From: Clostridiaceae bacterium
GTDB taxonomy: Bacteria; Bacillota; Clostridia; SK-Y3
Direction: 5' to 3'
Assembly: GCA_012735465.1 (NCBI GenBank)
Contig: JAAYHJ010000065.1
Location: 1-43,435 of the forward strand
DNA: 43,435 nt
Below are positions 27,311-36,155 of the stretch, piece by piece; positions within the stretch are counted from its first letter, which is position 1; each line of letters starts with the position of its first letter. A program made the translations under genes and the position numbers. Below the pieces are notes generated by a model. The model worked only from the letters and a program-made list of their open reading frames with translations, was not told where the DNA came from and made no database searches.

Positions 27311-28561
27311 GTGAAAGTACTGGGACTGGTTACTGAATATAATCCTTTTCATAATGGGCATAAATACCACCTGGATTTATCCAAAAAAATAACGGGCGCA
27401 GACTTTACAGTTTGTGTAATGAGCGGCAACTTTATACAAAGAGGCGAACCGGCGCTGCTGAATAAGTGGTCAAGAGCAAGAATGGCGCTGGAAAACGGTG
27501 TGGACCTGGTTATTGAGCTGCCTGTAAGCTATGTTCTTCAATCGGCAGAATTTTTTGCTTTTGGCGCAGTGAAAATACTTGACAGTTTGAACATAGTTAC
27601 CCATTTATGTTTTGGGAGCGAGTGGGGACAAATAGATGAACTTAAGGAAATTGCCAAAATATTGATTGAAGAGCCTGAAGAAATATCCCAAAAATACAAG
27701 TACTATCTAAAGGAAGGGCATAGCTTTGTCAAAGCCAGGGAAAGGGCAGTGGTGGATTACCTAAAAGGCTCCGTTGATGCCCAATCAATAGGACATATTC
27801 TTTCTTCCCCCAATAATATTTTGGGTATAGAATATATAAAAGCATTGTACCGGCTTGGAAGCAGTATACAGCCTGTCACCCTGAAGCGCCATAAAGCAGG
27901 CTATCATTCCCTCGAAGCCTATGATAACATTACAAGTGCTACCGCCATCCGCAACCTATTGGAAAGCAGCCATTACCCGGACCGGATTAAGCCCTATATG
28001 CCCGCCGCATCTTTTTCCATCTTAGCCAATGAAATAGATATGGGAAAAGCCCCTGTTTTTACACAGCAATTTGAGCAGGTTTTGCTCACCTTATTAAGGA
28101 AAATGAGTGCAGCCCAATTATCTAATTTCCCCGATGTAAATGAAGGATTGGAAAACAGGATAAAGGATGCTGTAAACCGGTTTGGCACGTATGAGTCGGT
28201 CATTTCAAACATAAAGACCAAAAGGTATACAAGGACAAGACTGCAAAGGATAATGTTTAATGTGCTTTTAGGCATAACAAAGGATTTATTAAACACTTTC
28301 CAGAAGTACGGAGGGCCCCAGTACATACGCATTTTGGGTTTGAATTCAAAAGGAAGGATACTGTTAAAAGAAGCGGCTAAAAAAGCTTCCCTCCCTATTT
28401 TCATCAAACCTTCGCTGTACCGGAAATCATGCAATCCGTTGCTAAGGCAAATGATGGAGCTGGACTTTTTATCCACTGACTTATATGCCCTCCATTACCC
28501 AAATCCCAGGGAACGTCTGGGTAATATTGATATTACCACTTCTCCCATTATTATGGAATAA
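27311..28561 (+). CDS. tmcAL: tRNA(Met) cytidine acetate ligase TmcAL (YlbM)
   Basis: A 416-residue nucleotidyltransferase-fold enzyme that activates acetate with ATP and acetylates C34 of elongator tRNA-Met. The N-terminal TEYNPFHNGHKYH carries the HxGH-type nucleotide-binding motif, followed by MSGNFIQRGEPAL and the conserved SSPNNILGIEYIKAL. It starts at GTG 27311 after AGGTGATT. It is divergent from pta-ackA, which produces its substrate acetate, and convergent with a patatin gene 2 bases beyond its stop. Most homologues neighbour ylbJ and coaD, as here. Confidence 0.93.
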   Translation: MKVLGLVTEYNPFHNGHKYHLDLSKKITGADFTVCVMSGNFIQRGEPALLNKWSRARMALENGVDLVIELPVSYVLQSAEFFAFGAVKILDSLNIVTHLCFGSEWGQIDELKEIAKILIEEPEEISQKYKYYLKEGHSFVKARERAVVDYLKGSVDAQSIGHILSSPNNILGIEYIKALYRLGSSIQPVTLKRHKAGYHSLEAYDNITSATAIRNLLESSHYPDRIKPYMPAASFSILANEIDMGKAPVFTQQFEQVLLTLLRKMSAAQLSNFPDVNEGLENRIKDAVNRFGTYESVISNIKTKRYTRTRLQRIMFNVLLGITKDLLNTFQKYGGPQYIRILGLNSKGRILLKEAAKKASLPIFIKPSLYRKSCNPLLRQMMELDFLSTDLYALHYPNPRERLGNIDITTSPIIME

Positions 28562-28563
28562 AT

Positions 28564-29343
28564 TCACAAGCTGCTGTTAAGTGCCTCCAGTATATAGGGA
28601 ACAGCCCGTTCCGCTGCTTCCCTTCCCCTTTGCACGCACTTTTCTGCCTCTTCAAAAGAAGCCGGATTAATATCCTCCACTTCCGGCTTAATCACTACAT
28701 CTGCATGAATAGTTTTCAATGTTGCAGCCTCTTTTTCCATGATTCCCAGAGAACGAATTACCACGTCAAAAAAACTTTTTATCTTAAAATTTCCACCATT
28801 GAATCCTACATCGGAAGCAATAACAAAATCCGCACCCATTTCTTTTACTACCGTTACAGGAACCCGGTCGGTCACACCCCCATCCACCAGTATCTTATCC
28901 TTATACTTAACGGGAGCAAAAACGCCGGGTATAGAAATACTTGCGCGTAATGCCTCTGATATACTCCCCTGGTTTAAGATTACCCTTTCACACTTTACCA
29001 AATCCGTTGCAATTACGCAAAGGGGAGTTTTTAAATCTTGAAAAGTTCGATTTCTTAATAGAAGGCTCATGATACTTTTTATTTTATGCCCTGCAATCAA
29101 ACCGTTTTTTGAAAAAGAAAAATCAAGTATGGTTTTTGTAGGGACATGCGCTGCCAGCCTGCTAAAGTATTCAAGATCAACCCCCGCACAGTACAGTGCT
29201 CCTATTACCGCTCCGATACTGCTTCCTGCTACAAAATCAATTGGTATATCATATTTTTTTAAAACCTCAATCACCCCTATATGGGCCATGCCCCTGGAAG
29301 CTCCCGAACCCAAAGCAATACCTACTTTTTTCCTGTTTTTCAT
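28564..29343 (-). CDS. Patatin-like phospholipase (RssA/NTE type)
   Basis: A 259-residue serine hydrolase with the oxyanion glycine motif GSGASRG (about 13-19), the nucleophile elbow GSSIG and a DGG triad motif (DGGVTDRVP). All three catalytic elements of the patatin family are intact. Lipid substrate and location are not evident; no signal peptide is seen. GAGGTG is at correct spacing for the second ATG (29343), not the first (29349). It sits between tmcAL and ylbJ, a conserved spore-former neighbourhood. Confidence 0.92.
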   Translation of the reverse strand: MKNRKKVGIALGSGASRGMAHIGVIEVLKKYDIPIDFVAGSSIGAVIGALYCAGVDLEYFSRLAAHVPTKTILDFSFSKNGLIAGHKIKSIMSLLLRNRTFQDLKTPLCVIATDLVKCERVILNQGSISEALRASISIPGVFAPVKYKDKILVDGGVTDRVPVTVVKEMGADFVIASDVGFNGGNFKIKSFFDVVIRSLGIMEKEAATLKTIHADVVIKPEVEDINPASFEEAEKCVQRGREAAERAVPYILEALNSSL

Positions 29344-29447
29344 GAACATACACCTCTATTTTATCTTTCATATTTGGAAGTTCCAAGAAATATATATACA
29401 TTAGGTCCTTTGCAATATTACTACTTTCCTGGGATGAGGTGTTTATA

Positions 29448-30728
29448 ATGCTTCAGGCACTCACTATAATTGGCATTTCCTACATGCTATATTTTATATT
29501 CAGGCTAATACTAAAAAATGTTTATTTTATGCATATCTACCTTTCGTCCCTCTTTTGGTGCGTATTGGTTTTACTTGCGATGCTTGCAATTGCATCCCAT
29601 CCAAAGCAAAGCTTTGAAGCTGCCCTTCAAGGTATCAATCTGTGTATAAACGTGGTATTTCCTTCCCTATTTCCTTTTTTCGTTGTAACCGATCTGTTAG
29701 TTAATATGGGGGTAGTACAAATATTGAAGGCACTTCTTGAACCGGTGATGAGGCCCCTTTTCAATGTTCCCGGCAGCGGAGCCTTTGCTTTTTGCATGGG
29801 AATAATCAGCGGCTACCCGGTAGGTGCCAAAATTACAGCGGATTTATACAGCAAAGGCTTATGTTCAAAAGAAGAAAGTGAAAGGCTTTTAAGCTTCTGC
29901 AATAACTCAGGACCTTTATTTATTCTTGGTGCCGTTGCCGTAGGCATGTTCAACTCCCCGTCTTCAGGGATAATATTATTTATTTCCCATATAGCCGCTT
30001 CTCTAACAGTGGGTTTCTTATTTCGATACTATAAATATAACAGCATTAAAAGCATTAACGTTATAGATAAACGTACCAGTCCAATCAACAGTTTTCTCAA
30101 TAAAATCCGAGATTTTAAAAGAAGTGGTAATAAAAATTTTGGGGAATTATTTGGAGATGCAATAAAAAAATCAGTAAACCTTTTACTGATTATATGCGGA
30201 TTTATTATATTTTTTTCCGTATTAATTCATCTCCTTATGGACTTAAAAATAATATCCCTCTTTTCGCATCCTATACGGGGAATATTAAACGCTTTTGGTT
30301 TTTCACCGGAATTAGCGCTACCAATAGCCAGCGGTTTTTTTGAAATAACAACAGGCATACGGATATCCAGTATGCTAAATTCCGTGCCTATTGCACAAAA
30401 ACTAGCTGTTACAAGTCTTATTCTTGGATGGGCAGGCTTATCCGTACATTGCCAAGTAATAAGCATAATAAGCAAAGCCAAAATCAGCGTAATTCCCTAT
30501 CTTGCAGGAAAGGGAATGCATGGCATATTATCGGCAATATATACTTTCTTTCTTTGCAAATATTTACCCCTTTACATTGAAGTAGCATTACCCCTGGCTT
30601 CACCGCTATTTAAGCCGTCAAACTTCGAAATAATCAATTCTTTTTTATCGTCCCTTGTTTACCTGGGGAGTATCATATTTCTGCTTGTACTATTTTGCAT
30701 CTTTGCTTATATACAAAACAAATCATAA
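29448..30728 (+). CDS. ylbJ: Sporulation integral membrane protein YlbJ
   Basis: A 426-residue membrane protein of the YlbJ/nucleoside-recognition (Gate) family, required for efficient sporulation in Bacillus. It has about ten hydrophobic segments and Gate-type sequences FPFFVVTDLLVNMG, GIISGYPVGAKI and SGFFEITTGI, with FLGW-like LGWAGLSVHCQV near residue 328. An ATG at 29448 with GAGGT 7 bases upstream is preferred over an upstream GTG. Divergent from the patatin gene, convergent with the coiled-coil protein. The transported solute, if any, is unknown. Confidence 0.93.
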   Translation: MLQALTIIGISYMLYFIFRLILKNVYFMHIYLSSLFWCVLVLLAMLAIASHPKQSFEAALQGINLCINVVFPSLFPFFVVTDLLVNMGVVQILKALLEPVMRPLFNVPGSGAFAFCMGIISGYPVGAKITADLYSKGLCSKEESERLLSFCNNSGPLFILGAVAVGMFNSPSSGIILFISHIAASLTVGFLFRYYKYNSIKSINVIDKRTSPINSFLNKIRDFKRSGNKNFGELFGDAIKKSVNLLLIICGFIIFFSVLIHLLMDLKIISLFSHPIRGILNAFGFSPELALPIASGFFEITTGIRISSMLNSVPIAQKLAVTSLILGWAGLSVHCQVISIISKAKISVIPYLAGKGMHGILSAIYTFFLCKYLPLYIEVALPLASPLFKPSNFEIINSFLSSLVYLGSIIFLLVLFCIFAYIQNKS

Positions 30729-30730
30729 GC

Positions 30731-31180
30731 TTACTTCTTAAACTCTTTTAATTCTTGCCTATTCTGATGTATTACTTCCAAGGTTTGCTTAATTATATTT
30801 TCCAAGTTCTCCAGGATTTCATCGGCATACTCTTTTGTACCCAAACGAATTTCTCTGGCATTTTTCTGTGCATTGGATATTATTTCATTTGCCTGCTCAT
30901 AAGCTTTTTTAGTAAGCTCATGCTCATCAATCAATGAATTAATTTTGCTCTCCGCATCCTTGATAATATTACTGGCCTCTTTTTGAGCCTCCAAAAGGAT
31001 ACGCTGTCTTTCTTCCTTTACCCATTTTGCCTGTTTCAGGTCATCAGGAAGCTTAAGGCGAATATCCTGTATAAGCTCCAACAACTCTCCCTTATCCACA
31101 ATTATTTTGCCGGACAAAGGGAGAGGAACACCCTTCTCTATGATATCTTCCAAAGCATCGATCAACGCAAAAACTTCCAT
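30731..31180 (-). CDS. Coiled-coil protein resembling ATP synthase b/E subunits
   Basis: A 149-residue highly charged, almost wholly helical protein. A short N-terminal helix and SGKIIVDKGELLELI lead into a coiled coil (about 45-145) rich in Ala, Glu, Lys and Gln (EAQKEASNIIKDAE, AQKNAREI). No membrane segment. Similar clostridial proteins next to coaD are often labelled ATPase or DivIVA-like. I regard the function as unknown. It starts 4 bases after the coaD-facing gap and ends 2 bases before the ylbJ stop, with convergent overlap of 3' ends. Confidence 0.75.
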   Translation of the reverse strand: MEVFALIDALEDIIEKGVPLPLSGKIIVDKGELLELIQDIRLKLPDDLKQAKWVKEERQRILLEAQKEASNIIKDAESKINSLIDEHELTKKAYEQANEIISNAQKNAREIRLGTKEYADEILENLENIIKQTLEVIHQNRQELKEFKK

Positions 31181-31184
31181 AATG

Positions 31185-31682
31185 CTACCCCCTGGTTTCT
31201 CTTATCTCTCTAACCTTTCTGACAATGTCCATTATGATCTCGTCAGGAACAAGCTCTTTTAAACATCCTCCCAGAGATGCCACTTCTTTTACAACACTGG
31301 AACTAAGGTAGGAATACTTACTGCTTGTGGTCAAAAACAGCGTCTCTATTTTAGGCTCCAGTTTTTTATTTACCAATGCCATTTGGAACTCATATTCAAA
31401 ATCTGAAACCGCTCGTAGCCCTTTTATTATAAAATGTGCCTGTTTTTTCTTTACATAGTTCACCAACAGACCGGTACCCCAGTCAATTTCAACATTGGGT
31501 AAATCTTTTGTAACCTTTCTTAATAATTCCATTCTTTCTTCAACCGTAAACATTGCTACTTTATTGCTATTCTTCATCACTGTAACAATTACTTTGTCAA
31601 AAATCTTTGAAGCACGTTCAATAATATCTAAGTGCCCATTTGTAACCGGGTCAAAACTTCCTGGATAAACTGCTATTTTCAT
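31185..31682 (-). CDS. coaD: Phosphopantetheine adenylyltransferase
   Basis: A 165-residue enzyme of the fourth step of coenzyme A synthesis, adenylating 4'-phosphopantetheine. The N-terminal [16 protein letters not shown] holds the HxGH motif (TNGH), and the C-terminal SSSVVKEVA with ISSTxxR-like signature is present as YSYLSSSVV. The start [10 protein letters not shown] at 31682 is preferred, with AGGATGG upstream; the open frame extends 4 codons. It follows rsmD by 17 bases, the classical rsmD-coaD operon. Confidence 0.97.
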   Translation of the reverse strand: MKIAVYPGSFDPVTNGHLDIIERASKIFDKVIVTVMKNSNKVAMFTVEERMELLRKVTKDLPNVEIDWGTGLLVNYVKKKQAHFIIKGLRAVSDFEYEFQMALVNKKLEPKIETLFLTTSSKYSYLSSSVVKEVASLGGCLKELVPDEIIMDIVRKVREIRETRG

Positions 31683-31699
31683 TTTTACTACCATCCTGC

Positions 31700-32257
31700 C
31701 TATTTTATTTTTTTTTTAATAAATGTTAGCACTGTCCTGCCATATTTCTGCTCACGCATTACATCTAAATCTTCTATAACATCTGGAATAATGTCGGTGT
31801 TATCCCTTTCAACTATTATCATCCCATCGTCGTTTAACATGTTCTTACTTGCAATTTCCTTCAACACCGGAACTATGAAATCCTTTCCATAAGGAGGATC
31901 CATAAAGATTATATCATATTTACACGTTGAATTATAACGTCTGTTAATATAGTCTTTCCAATCACAAACATGAACTTTTGCCCTGTCCGATAGCTTTGTA
32001 TGCACCAGATTTTCAGAAATAATCCTTGCTGTTGATGAATTTTTTTCCACAAAGTCTGCAAATTTTGCTCCTCTGCTAAGGGATTCTATGCCTAAAGCTC
32101 CCGTACCCGCAAATAAATCCAATACATAAGAACCAGGAACATGGGCTGCTATAATATTAAACAAGGACTCCTTAATGCGATCGGAAGTAGGCCGTGTTGC
32201 CATGCCCCTCGGACTCTTTAATTTATGACCCCTTGCGGAGCCGGAAATTACCCTCAT
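31700..32257 (-). CDS. rsmD: 16S rRNA (guanine966-N2)-methyltransferase RsmD
   Basis: A 185-residue SAM-dependent methyltransferase for G966 of 16S rRNA. It opens [33 protein letters not shown] (SAM loop) and FMDPPYGK (catalytic DPPY) are all intact. TGGAGGAT precedes the ATG. It is the first gene of rsmD-coaD and the coiled-coil gene. Divergent from the ferredoxin-like gene, leaving a 292-base intergenic region. Confidence 0.97.
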   Translation of the reverse strand: MRVISGSARGHKLKSPRGMATRPTSDRIKESLFNIIAAHVPGSYVLDLFAGTGALGIESLSRGAKFADFVEKNSSTARIISENLVHTKLSDRAKVHVCDWKDYINRRYNSTCKYDIIFMDPPYGKDFIVPVLKEIASKNMLNDDGMIIVERDNTDIIPDVIEDLDVMREQKYGRTVLTFIKKKIK

Positions 32258-32471
32258 TGGTATCCTCCAAAAAACACAAAATTTTCATGTTTATATTTTA
32301 TATTAACTGGATTAAAAGTCAACAGTTTTAACTATTTACAACAATAAAAATCAATCTTTATATTTAACCCTCATTATTTAATGATTATACCATACAATCA
32401 TCATTTTTATTAATTTATTTTTAAAAAATGATTCTTAAGCACTAGTATTTATTAAAAATAATTTTAATCTG

Positions 32472-32485
32472 GTAGCCATGGCTAC
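32472..32485. promoter_or_regulatory. Perfect 14-base palindrome upstream of the ferredoxin-like gene
   Basis: GTAGCCATGGCTAC is an exact, G+C-containing inverted repeat inside an otherwise AT-rich gap, 65 bases before the gene start. It could be an operator or a stem in the leader. I see no second copy in the window. The rest of the gap 32258-32549 has no gene. Confidence 0.35.
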
Positions 32486-32549
32486 GGTGTATATATGTGA
32501 TTTCGTATATAATTTTAATAACAAATAAAACTATAGGAGAGCGATTGGT

Positions 32550-33254
32550 ATGATAAGAAAAATAGTATATATTGATGAAAATAAATGCAATGGTTGCGGC
32601 TTGTGCATCCCCAACTGCGCCGAAGGCGCAATCAAAATAGTGGATGGAAAGGCAAAACTTATTTCCGATAATCTTTGTGACGGATTGGGTGCATGTCTTG
32701 GACATTGTCCCCAGGATGCTATCAGGATTATTGAACGGGAAGCAGAAGAATTTGATGAAAAGGCGGTAAAAGCTCATCAACAAGAAAGTAAAAAAATGGG
32801 CTTTGGTGGTTGTCCCGGCAGCCAAATTCGTATGTTTAGCGAAGAAGAATCTTCAGACGAGACTTACCCAGATGTACAGGTAAAATCCCAGCTTCGCCAG
32901 TGGCCAATACAGCTTATGCTTGTACCGGTAAGTGCTCCGTACCTTAAAAATGCCGATTTATTGGTTACTTCCGACTGTGTACCCTTTGCCTATGCAAATT
33001 ATCATAATGATTTGTTAAAGGGTAAAAAAGTTGTTATAGGCTGCCCTAAGCTGGATGACCTTAACATATATATTGAAAAGTTAACAAAAATAATAAAGAA
33101 TAATTCACTGTCAAGTATAACTGTAGCCTTCATGGAAGTACCTTGCTGTTATGGTATTGTGTATGCCGTTGAAAAAGCCGTTCAGGCATCAGGTAAAAAT
33201 ATACCTGTCACAAGGATTCAAATAGGAATTGATGGGACGAAGAGCATACAATAA
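32550..33254 (+). CDS. 4Fe-4S ferredoxin-domain protein, two-domain
   Basis: A 234-residue protein. Residues 1-62 form a two-cluster ferredoxin domain: CNGCGLCIPNC followed by a variant second set, CDGLGACLGHCP, whose first spacing is C-x5-C. Residues 75-234 form a conserved partner domain with CPGS at about 89, CPKLDDL and VPCCYGI, cysteines that might bind a further cluster. AGGAG precedes the ATG. Similar proteins occur in anaerobes, often beside nitrate or hybrid-cluster genes, but none is here. A role in electron transfer is likely; the redox partner is unknown. Confidence 0.82.
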   Translation: MIRKIVYIDENKCNGCGLCIPNCAEGAIKIVDGKAKLISDNLCDGLGACLGHCPQDAIRIIEREAEEFDEKAVKAHQQESKKMGFGGCPGSQIRMFSEEESSDETYPDVQVKSQLRQWPIQLMLVPVSAPYLKNADLLVTSDCVPFAYANYHNDLLKGKKVVIGCPKLDDLNIYIEKLTKIIKNNSLSSITVAFMEVPCCYGIVYAVEKAVQASGKNIPVTRIQIGIDGTKSIQ

Positions 33255-33265
33255 GATACAAATGT

Positions 33266-33295
33266 AAAAAGGAATAGCCGAAGCTATTCCTTTTT
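33266..33295 (+). terminator. Terminator after the ferredoxin-like gene
   Basis: AAAAAGGAATAGC (33266-33278) pairs with GCTATTCCTTTTT (33283-33295) around CGAA. A 13-bp perfect stem ends in five T. The SASP gene on the minus strand ends just beyond, so it probably serves both. Confidence 0.92.
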
Positions 33296-33323
33296 ATTTA
33301 TATTAAATTAACTAATTATCCTC

Positions 33324-33524
33324 TTATTTTCCGGCCATGCTCTGTTCAACCTGCTGTATCATCTTTTTAACCATATTTCCACCAATTGAACCTGCCTGTC
33401 TGGCCGTTAAGTCTCCATTATACCCTTGTTTAAGATTTACTCCAATTTCGTTTGCAACTTCATACTTGAACCTATCCAAGGCTGCTCTTGCTTCAGGAAC
33501 CAGCTTTCTGTTTCTGCTAGGCAT
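33324..33524 (-). CDS. Alpha/beta-type small acid-soluble spore protein
   Basis: A 66-residue DNA-binding spore protein. EIGV (the GPR protease cleavage region) and the GSIGGNMVKKMI segment are the two family signatures, and KLVPEARAALDRFKYEVA matches the first helix. It coats and protects spore DNA and is degraded on germination. AGGAGG is 8 bases before MPSRN; an upstream GTG overlaps it and is rejected. CATATATTA, about 50 bases upstream, vaguely resembles a sigma-G -10 element. Confidence 0.95.
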   Translation of the reverse strand: MPSRNRKLVPEARAALDRFKYEVANEIGVNLKQGYNGDLTARQAGSIGGNMVKKMIQQVEQSMAGK

Positions 33525-33639
33525 CCTTTTCACCTCCTGTTGGTTAGTTCAGTATTAATATATGCAGTTTACGAAATGTTAAACAAGTAAATTAAACATA
33601 AAAGGGCAATAAATGGAGCTTGAAAATTTTTCTTTAAAT

Positions 33640-35259
33640 TTATTCTACAGCTAAAATGTAATAATAAAGGGGCTGACCGCCATTATGAATCTCCACTTCG
33701 CAGTCAGGAAACTTTTCTTCTATGTAATCGGATAATTGTCTGGCTTTCTGCTCCTCCGTATCTTTTCCATAAAAGATGGTTACAATTGAGCTATCTTCAT
33801 CAATTAGCCTGTCAATAAGCTCCTGGCACACCTCAACCATATCCTTACCTATCACGGCTATATGCCCATCTTCCATTCCTAATATGTCTCCCTGCCGTAT
33901 CTGTGTACCTTCCACTATTGAGTCCCGTACCGCATAGGTAACCTGTCCTGTTTTTACATTCGCCAACGCTTCTGTCATTTTTATTTCATTCTCTTCAACT
34001 TTTGCTTCAGGATTAAAGGCTAACATGGCAGCAATACTTTGAGGTATACTTTTTGACGGAATCACAATTACATGCTTATCGGTAAGATATTTAACCTGTT
34101 CCGCCGCAGGTATAATGTTTTTATTGCTTGGCAGGACAAAAATATGATTTGCATGGACCTGTTCAACCGCTGTCAAAATGTCATTGGTACTCGGGTTCAT
34201 TGTTTGCCCGCCTTCAATAACCCTGTCTGCACCTAAATCTTTAAACAGTTCGACAATTCCTTCTCCTACTGCAACGGTTATAAATCCATACTCCTTATTC
34301 TTTATTGTTTGCTCATTTTGTAAGAGTAAATTATTATGCTGTTCTTTCATATTATCAATTTTAATGCTTGTAAGCTCGCCCAGCTTTATTCCTTCCTGTA
34401 TTACAATACCCGGATTGTTTGTATGGATATGCACCTTAATCACGTTTTCATCATCAATTACCAATAAACTGTCTCCATAGGTACGAATAATATCCTTAAA
34501 ATAAGAGCCGGCTACGGAAGGACTTTTTTTAAGTATTAAAAACTCCGTACAATAGGTGTAACGTATATCTTCAGCCATGATTCCCTTTGCACTATTATCA
34601 ATATCATCATAGGACCGTTCAATGCTTAGTTCTACTTCCATGTCTTCTTCCAGAACTTTCAGCGCACCCTCTAAAATATAAATCAGCCCGCTCCCGCCTG
34701 CATCCACCACTCCTGCCTGCTTCAAAACGTGCAGCATATCAGGAGTTTTTTCCAATATTACCTTGGCATGGTTTAACGATCGCTTAAACACCTCGGTGAT
34801 ATTGTCCTCTGTCTGACTTGCGGCCACAGCCGCTTTTGCTCCTTCCCGGGCAACGGTTAATATGGTGCCTTCCGTAGGCTTCATCACCGCCTTGTATGCC
34901 GTATCGGCTGCTGATTTTAACGCTTGTGCAAAAACGGTTGCATTTACTCTGTCATATCCTCTCAGACCTTTTGCAAATCCCCTGAAAAGCTGGGATAATA
35001 TAACTCCTGAATTTCCCCGTGCTCCCCTCAAAGAAGCCGCTGCCAACTTTTCGGCAATTGCGGAAACGGAATCGTCATCAACAGTTTTCAGCTCATTAGA
35101 GGCAGTAAGGAGTGTAAGGGACATATTTGTTCCCGTATCCCCATCCGGAACAGGAAACACGTTTAATGCATCCACCTTTTTCTTATTATTTTCTAAATGG
35201 TTTGCTGCAGATATAACCATTCTTTTTAACATTTTCCCATCAATATATCTTGTTATCAA
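33640..35259 (-). CDS. DAK2-domain protein YloV/FakA-like (fatty acid kinase type)
   Basis: A 539-residue protein with an N-terminal DhaL domain containing the ATP and metal signature NVFPVPDGDTGTNM (about 34-47), a middle linker with GVVDAGGSGL, and a C-terminal DegV-like/FakB-docking region. FakA-type proteins phosphorylate fatty acids bound by FakB for lipid synthesis. The TTG start at 35259 has GAGGAGG 7-8 bases upstream and yields the family's MITRYIDGKMLK. A conserved pair with Asp23 gene 18 bases upstream, as in yloU-yloV of Bacillus. No fakB is in the window. Confidence 0.92.
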   Translation of the reverse strand: MITRYIDGKMLKRMVISAANHLENNKKKVDALNVFPVPDGDTGTNMSLTLLTASNELKTVDDDSVSAIAEKLAAASLRGARGNSGVILSQLFRGFAKGLRGYDRVNATVFAQALKSAADTAYKAVMKPTEGTILTVAREGAKAAVAASQTEDNITEVFKRSLNHAKVILEKTPDMLHVLKQAGVVDAGGSGLIYILEGALKVLEEDMEVELSIERSYDDIDNSAKGIMAEDIRYTYCTEFLILKKSPSVAGSYFKDIIRTYGDSLLVIDDENVIKVHIHTNNPGIVIQEGIKLGELTSIKIDNMKEQHNNLLLQNEQTIKNKEYGFITVAVGEGIVELFKDLGADRVIEGGQTMNPSTNDILTAVEQVHANHIFVLPSNKNIIPAAEQVKYLTDKHVIVIPSKSIPQSIAAMLAFNPEAKVEENEIKMTEALANVKTGQVTYAVRDSIVEGTQIRQGDILGMEDGHIAVIGKDMVEVCQELIDRLIDEDSSIVTIFYGKDTEEQKARQLSDYIEEKFPDCEVEIHNGGQPLYYYILAVE

Positions 35260-35277
35260 ACCAAGTCCTCCTCACTA

Positions 35278-35631
35278 TTATTCCACTCTTATGCTTTCAA
35301 CAAATACATTAATTTTTTTAACAACAAGACCTGTAGTAGATTCAACGGTATACTTTACAGTATTTATGATGCTCTCACAAACCGCTGAAATATTAACTCC
35401 ATATTCTACAATAATATGCAAATCAATGATAAGATCCTGTCCTTCCACTACAACCTTAACACCCTTGGTCATTGCCTCCTTTTTCAAAAGGCTAACCAAT
35501 CCATCAGCTGCATTGCGTGAGGCCATCCCCACCACGCCGTAACACTGGGTAGCAGCCATACCCGAAATATTAGCAATAACATCTGTGGATATGATTATAC
35601 TTCCATTGCTATTGTCAAATCTTCCAGCCAT
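35278..35631 (-). CDS. Asp23/Gls24 family protein (YloU-like)
   Basis: A 117-residue alpha-beta protein of the Asp23 family: ISTDVIANISGMAATQCYGV, the central DLHIIVEYGVNI strands and a C-terminal INVFVESIRVE. Asp23 proteins bind the membrane periphery and are linked to envelope stress. GGAGGGAATGGT precedes the ATG. It is first in an operon with the DAK2 gene, a fixed pairing in Firmicutes. Confidence 0.92.
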   Translation of the reverse strand: MAGRFDNSNGSIIISTDVIANISGMAATQCYGVVGMASRNAADGLVSLLKKEAMTKGVKVVVEGQDLIIDLHIIVEYGVNISAVCESIINTVKYTVESTTGLVVKKINVFVESIRVE

Positions 35632-35743
35632 ACCATTCCCTCCGTATCAATAATCCAATTATGTACCAGCCATTCATTATATCTCGTTATATTTTATTAC
35701 ATTTATACAATTATTACTACCCTTTTCGTGATTCAATATTAAG

Positions 35744-35773
35744 AAAAAAAGAGTCCGGGCAGACTCTTTTTTT
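35744..35773 (-). terminator. Terminator after the small helical protein gene
   Basis: AAAAAAAGAGTC (35744-35755) pairs with GACTCTTTTTTT (35762-35773) around CGGGCA. On the minus strand it lies 11 bases beyond the 35784 stop. Confidence 0.9.
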
Positions 35774-35783
35774 AATCATTATA

Positions 35784-36014
35784 TTATTGTCCATCACCTA
35801 CCTTATTGTTATGCAATGCGCTATCCATCGGTTGTCCCTTGTACTTTATCAAAAGTTCCCGAAGCTGTCTTGCCGTTTCGCCTTCCTGTTCGGCAAACCT
35901 CTTAAATGCTGAGCTTATTTCCCCTTCCTTTATGCGTTTAGAATACATTTCATAGTCTCTCACGGCTTCCTGGGCATTTAACCATGCTCTTTCCAGGCAA
36001 TCAATAGCATCCAA
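35784..36014 (-). CDS. Small helical protein, ferritin/rubrerythrin-like length
   Basis: A 76-residue protein with two predicted amphipathic helices (residues about 3-25 and 32-58), rich in Glu, Arg and Ala: ERAWLNAQEAVRDYE and KRFAEQEGETARQLR. A single E-x6-Y pattern recalls half of a ferritin-like bundle, but no full metal-binding set is present. The start must be TTG at 36014, because AGGAGGTGATGG is followed by ATG codons only in another, short frame. It is downstream of rpoD in position but has its own terminator. Function unknown. Confidence 0.7.
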   Translation of the reverse strand: MDAIDCLERAWLNAQEAVRDYEMYSKRIKEGEISSAFKRFAEQEGETARQLRELLIKYKGQPMDSALHNNKVGDGQ

Positions 36015-36114
36015 TCAGCCATCACCTCCTGATATTCATTCTTATTTTGTACAACTTACTCTGGTTTATAACGCAAAGAAAAGATTTTTTTATAGCTTTT
36101 TACCCGAAACATGA

Positions 36115-36155
36115 TAAAAGGCTCGATTGACCTTAAATGTCAATCGAACCTTTTA
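36115..36155 (-). terminator. Terminator after rpoD
   Basis: AAAAGG and TCGATTGAC pair with GTCAATCGA and CCTTTT (one mismatched pair, about 36116-36154). It overlaps the rpoD stop codon. Confidence 0.88.

Noticed and set aside
32391-32398. CATACAAT resembling a sigma-E -10 element before the ferredoxin-like gene
   Set aside because: No suitable -35 at 14-15 bases, about 150 bases from the gene, and nothing links this gene to sporulation.
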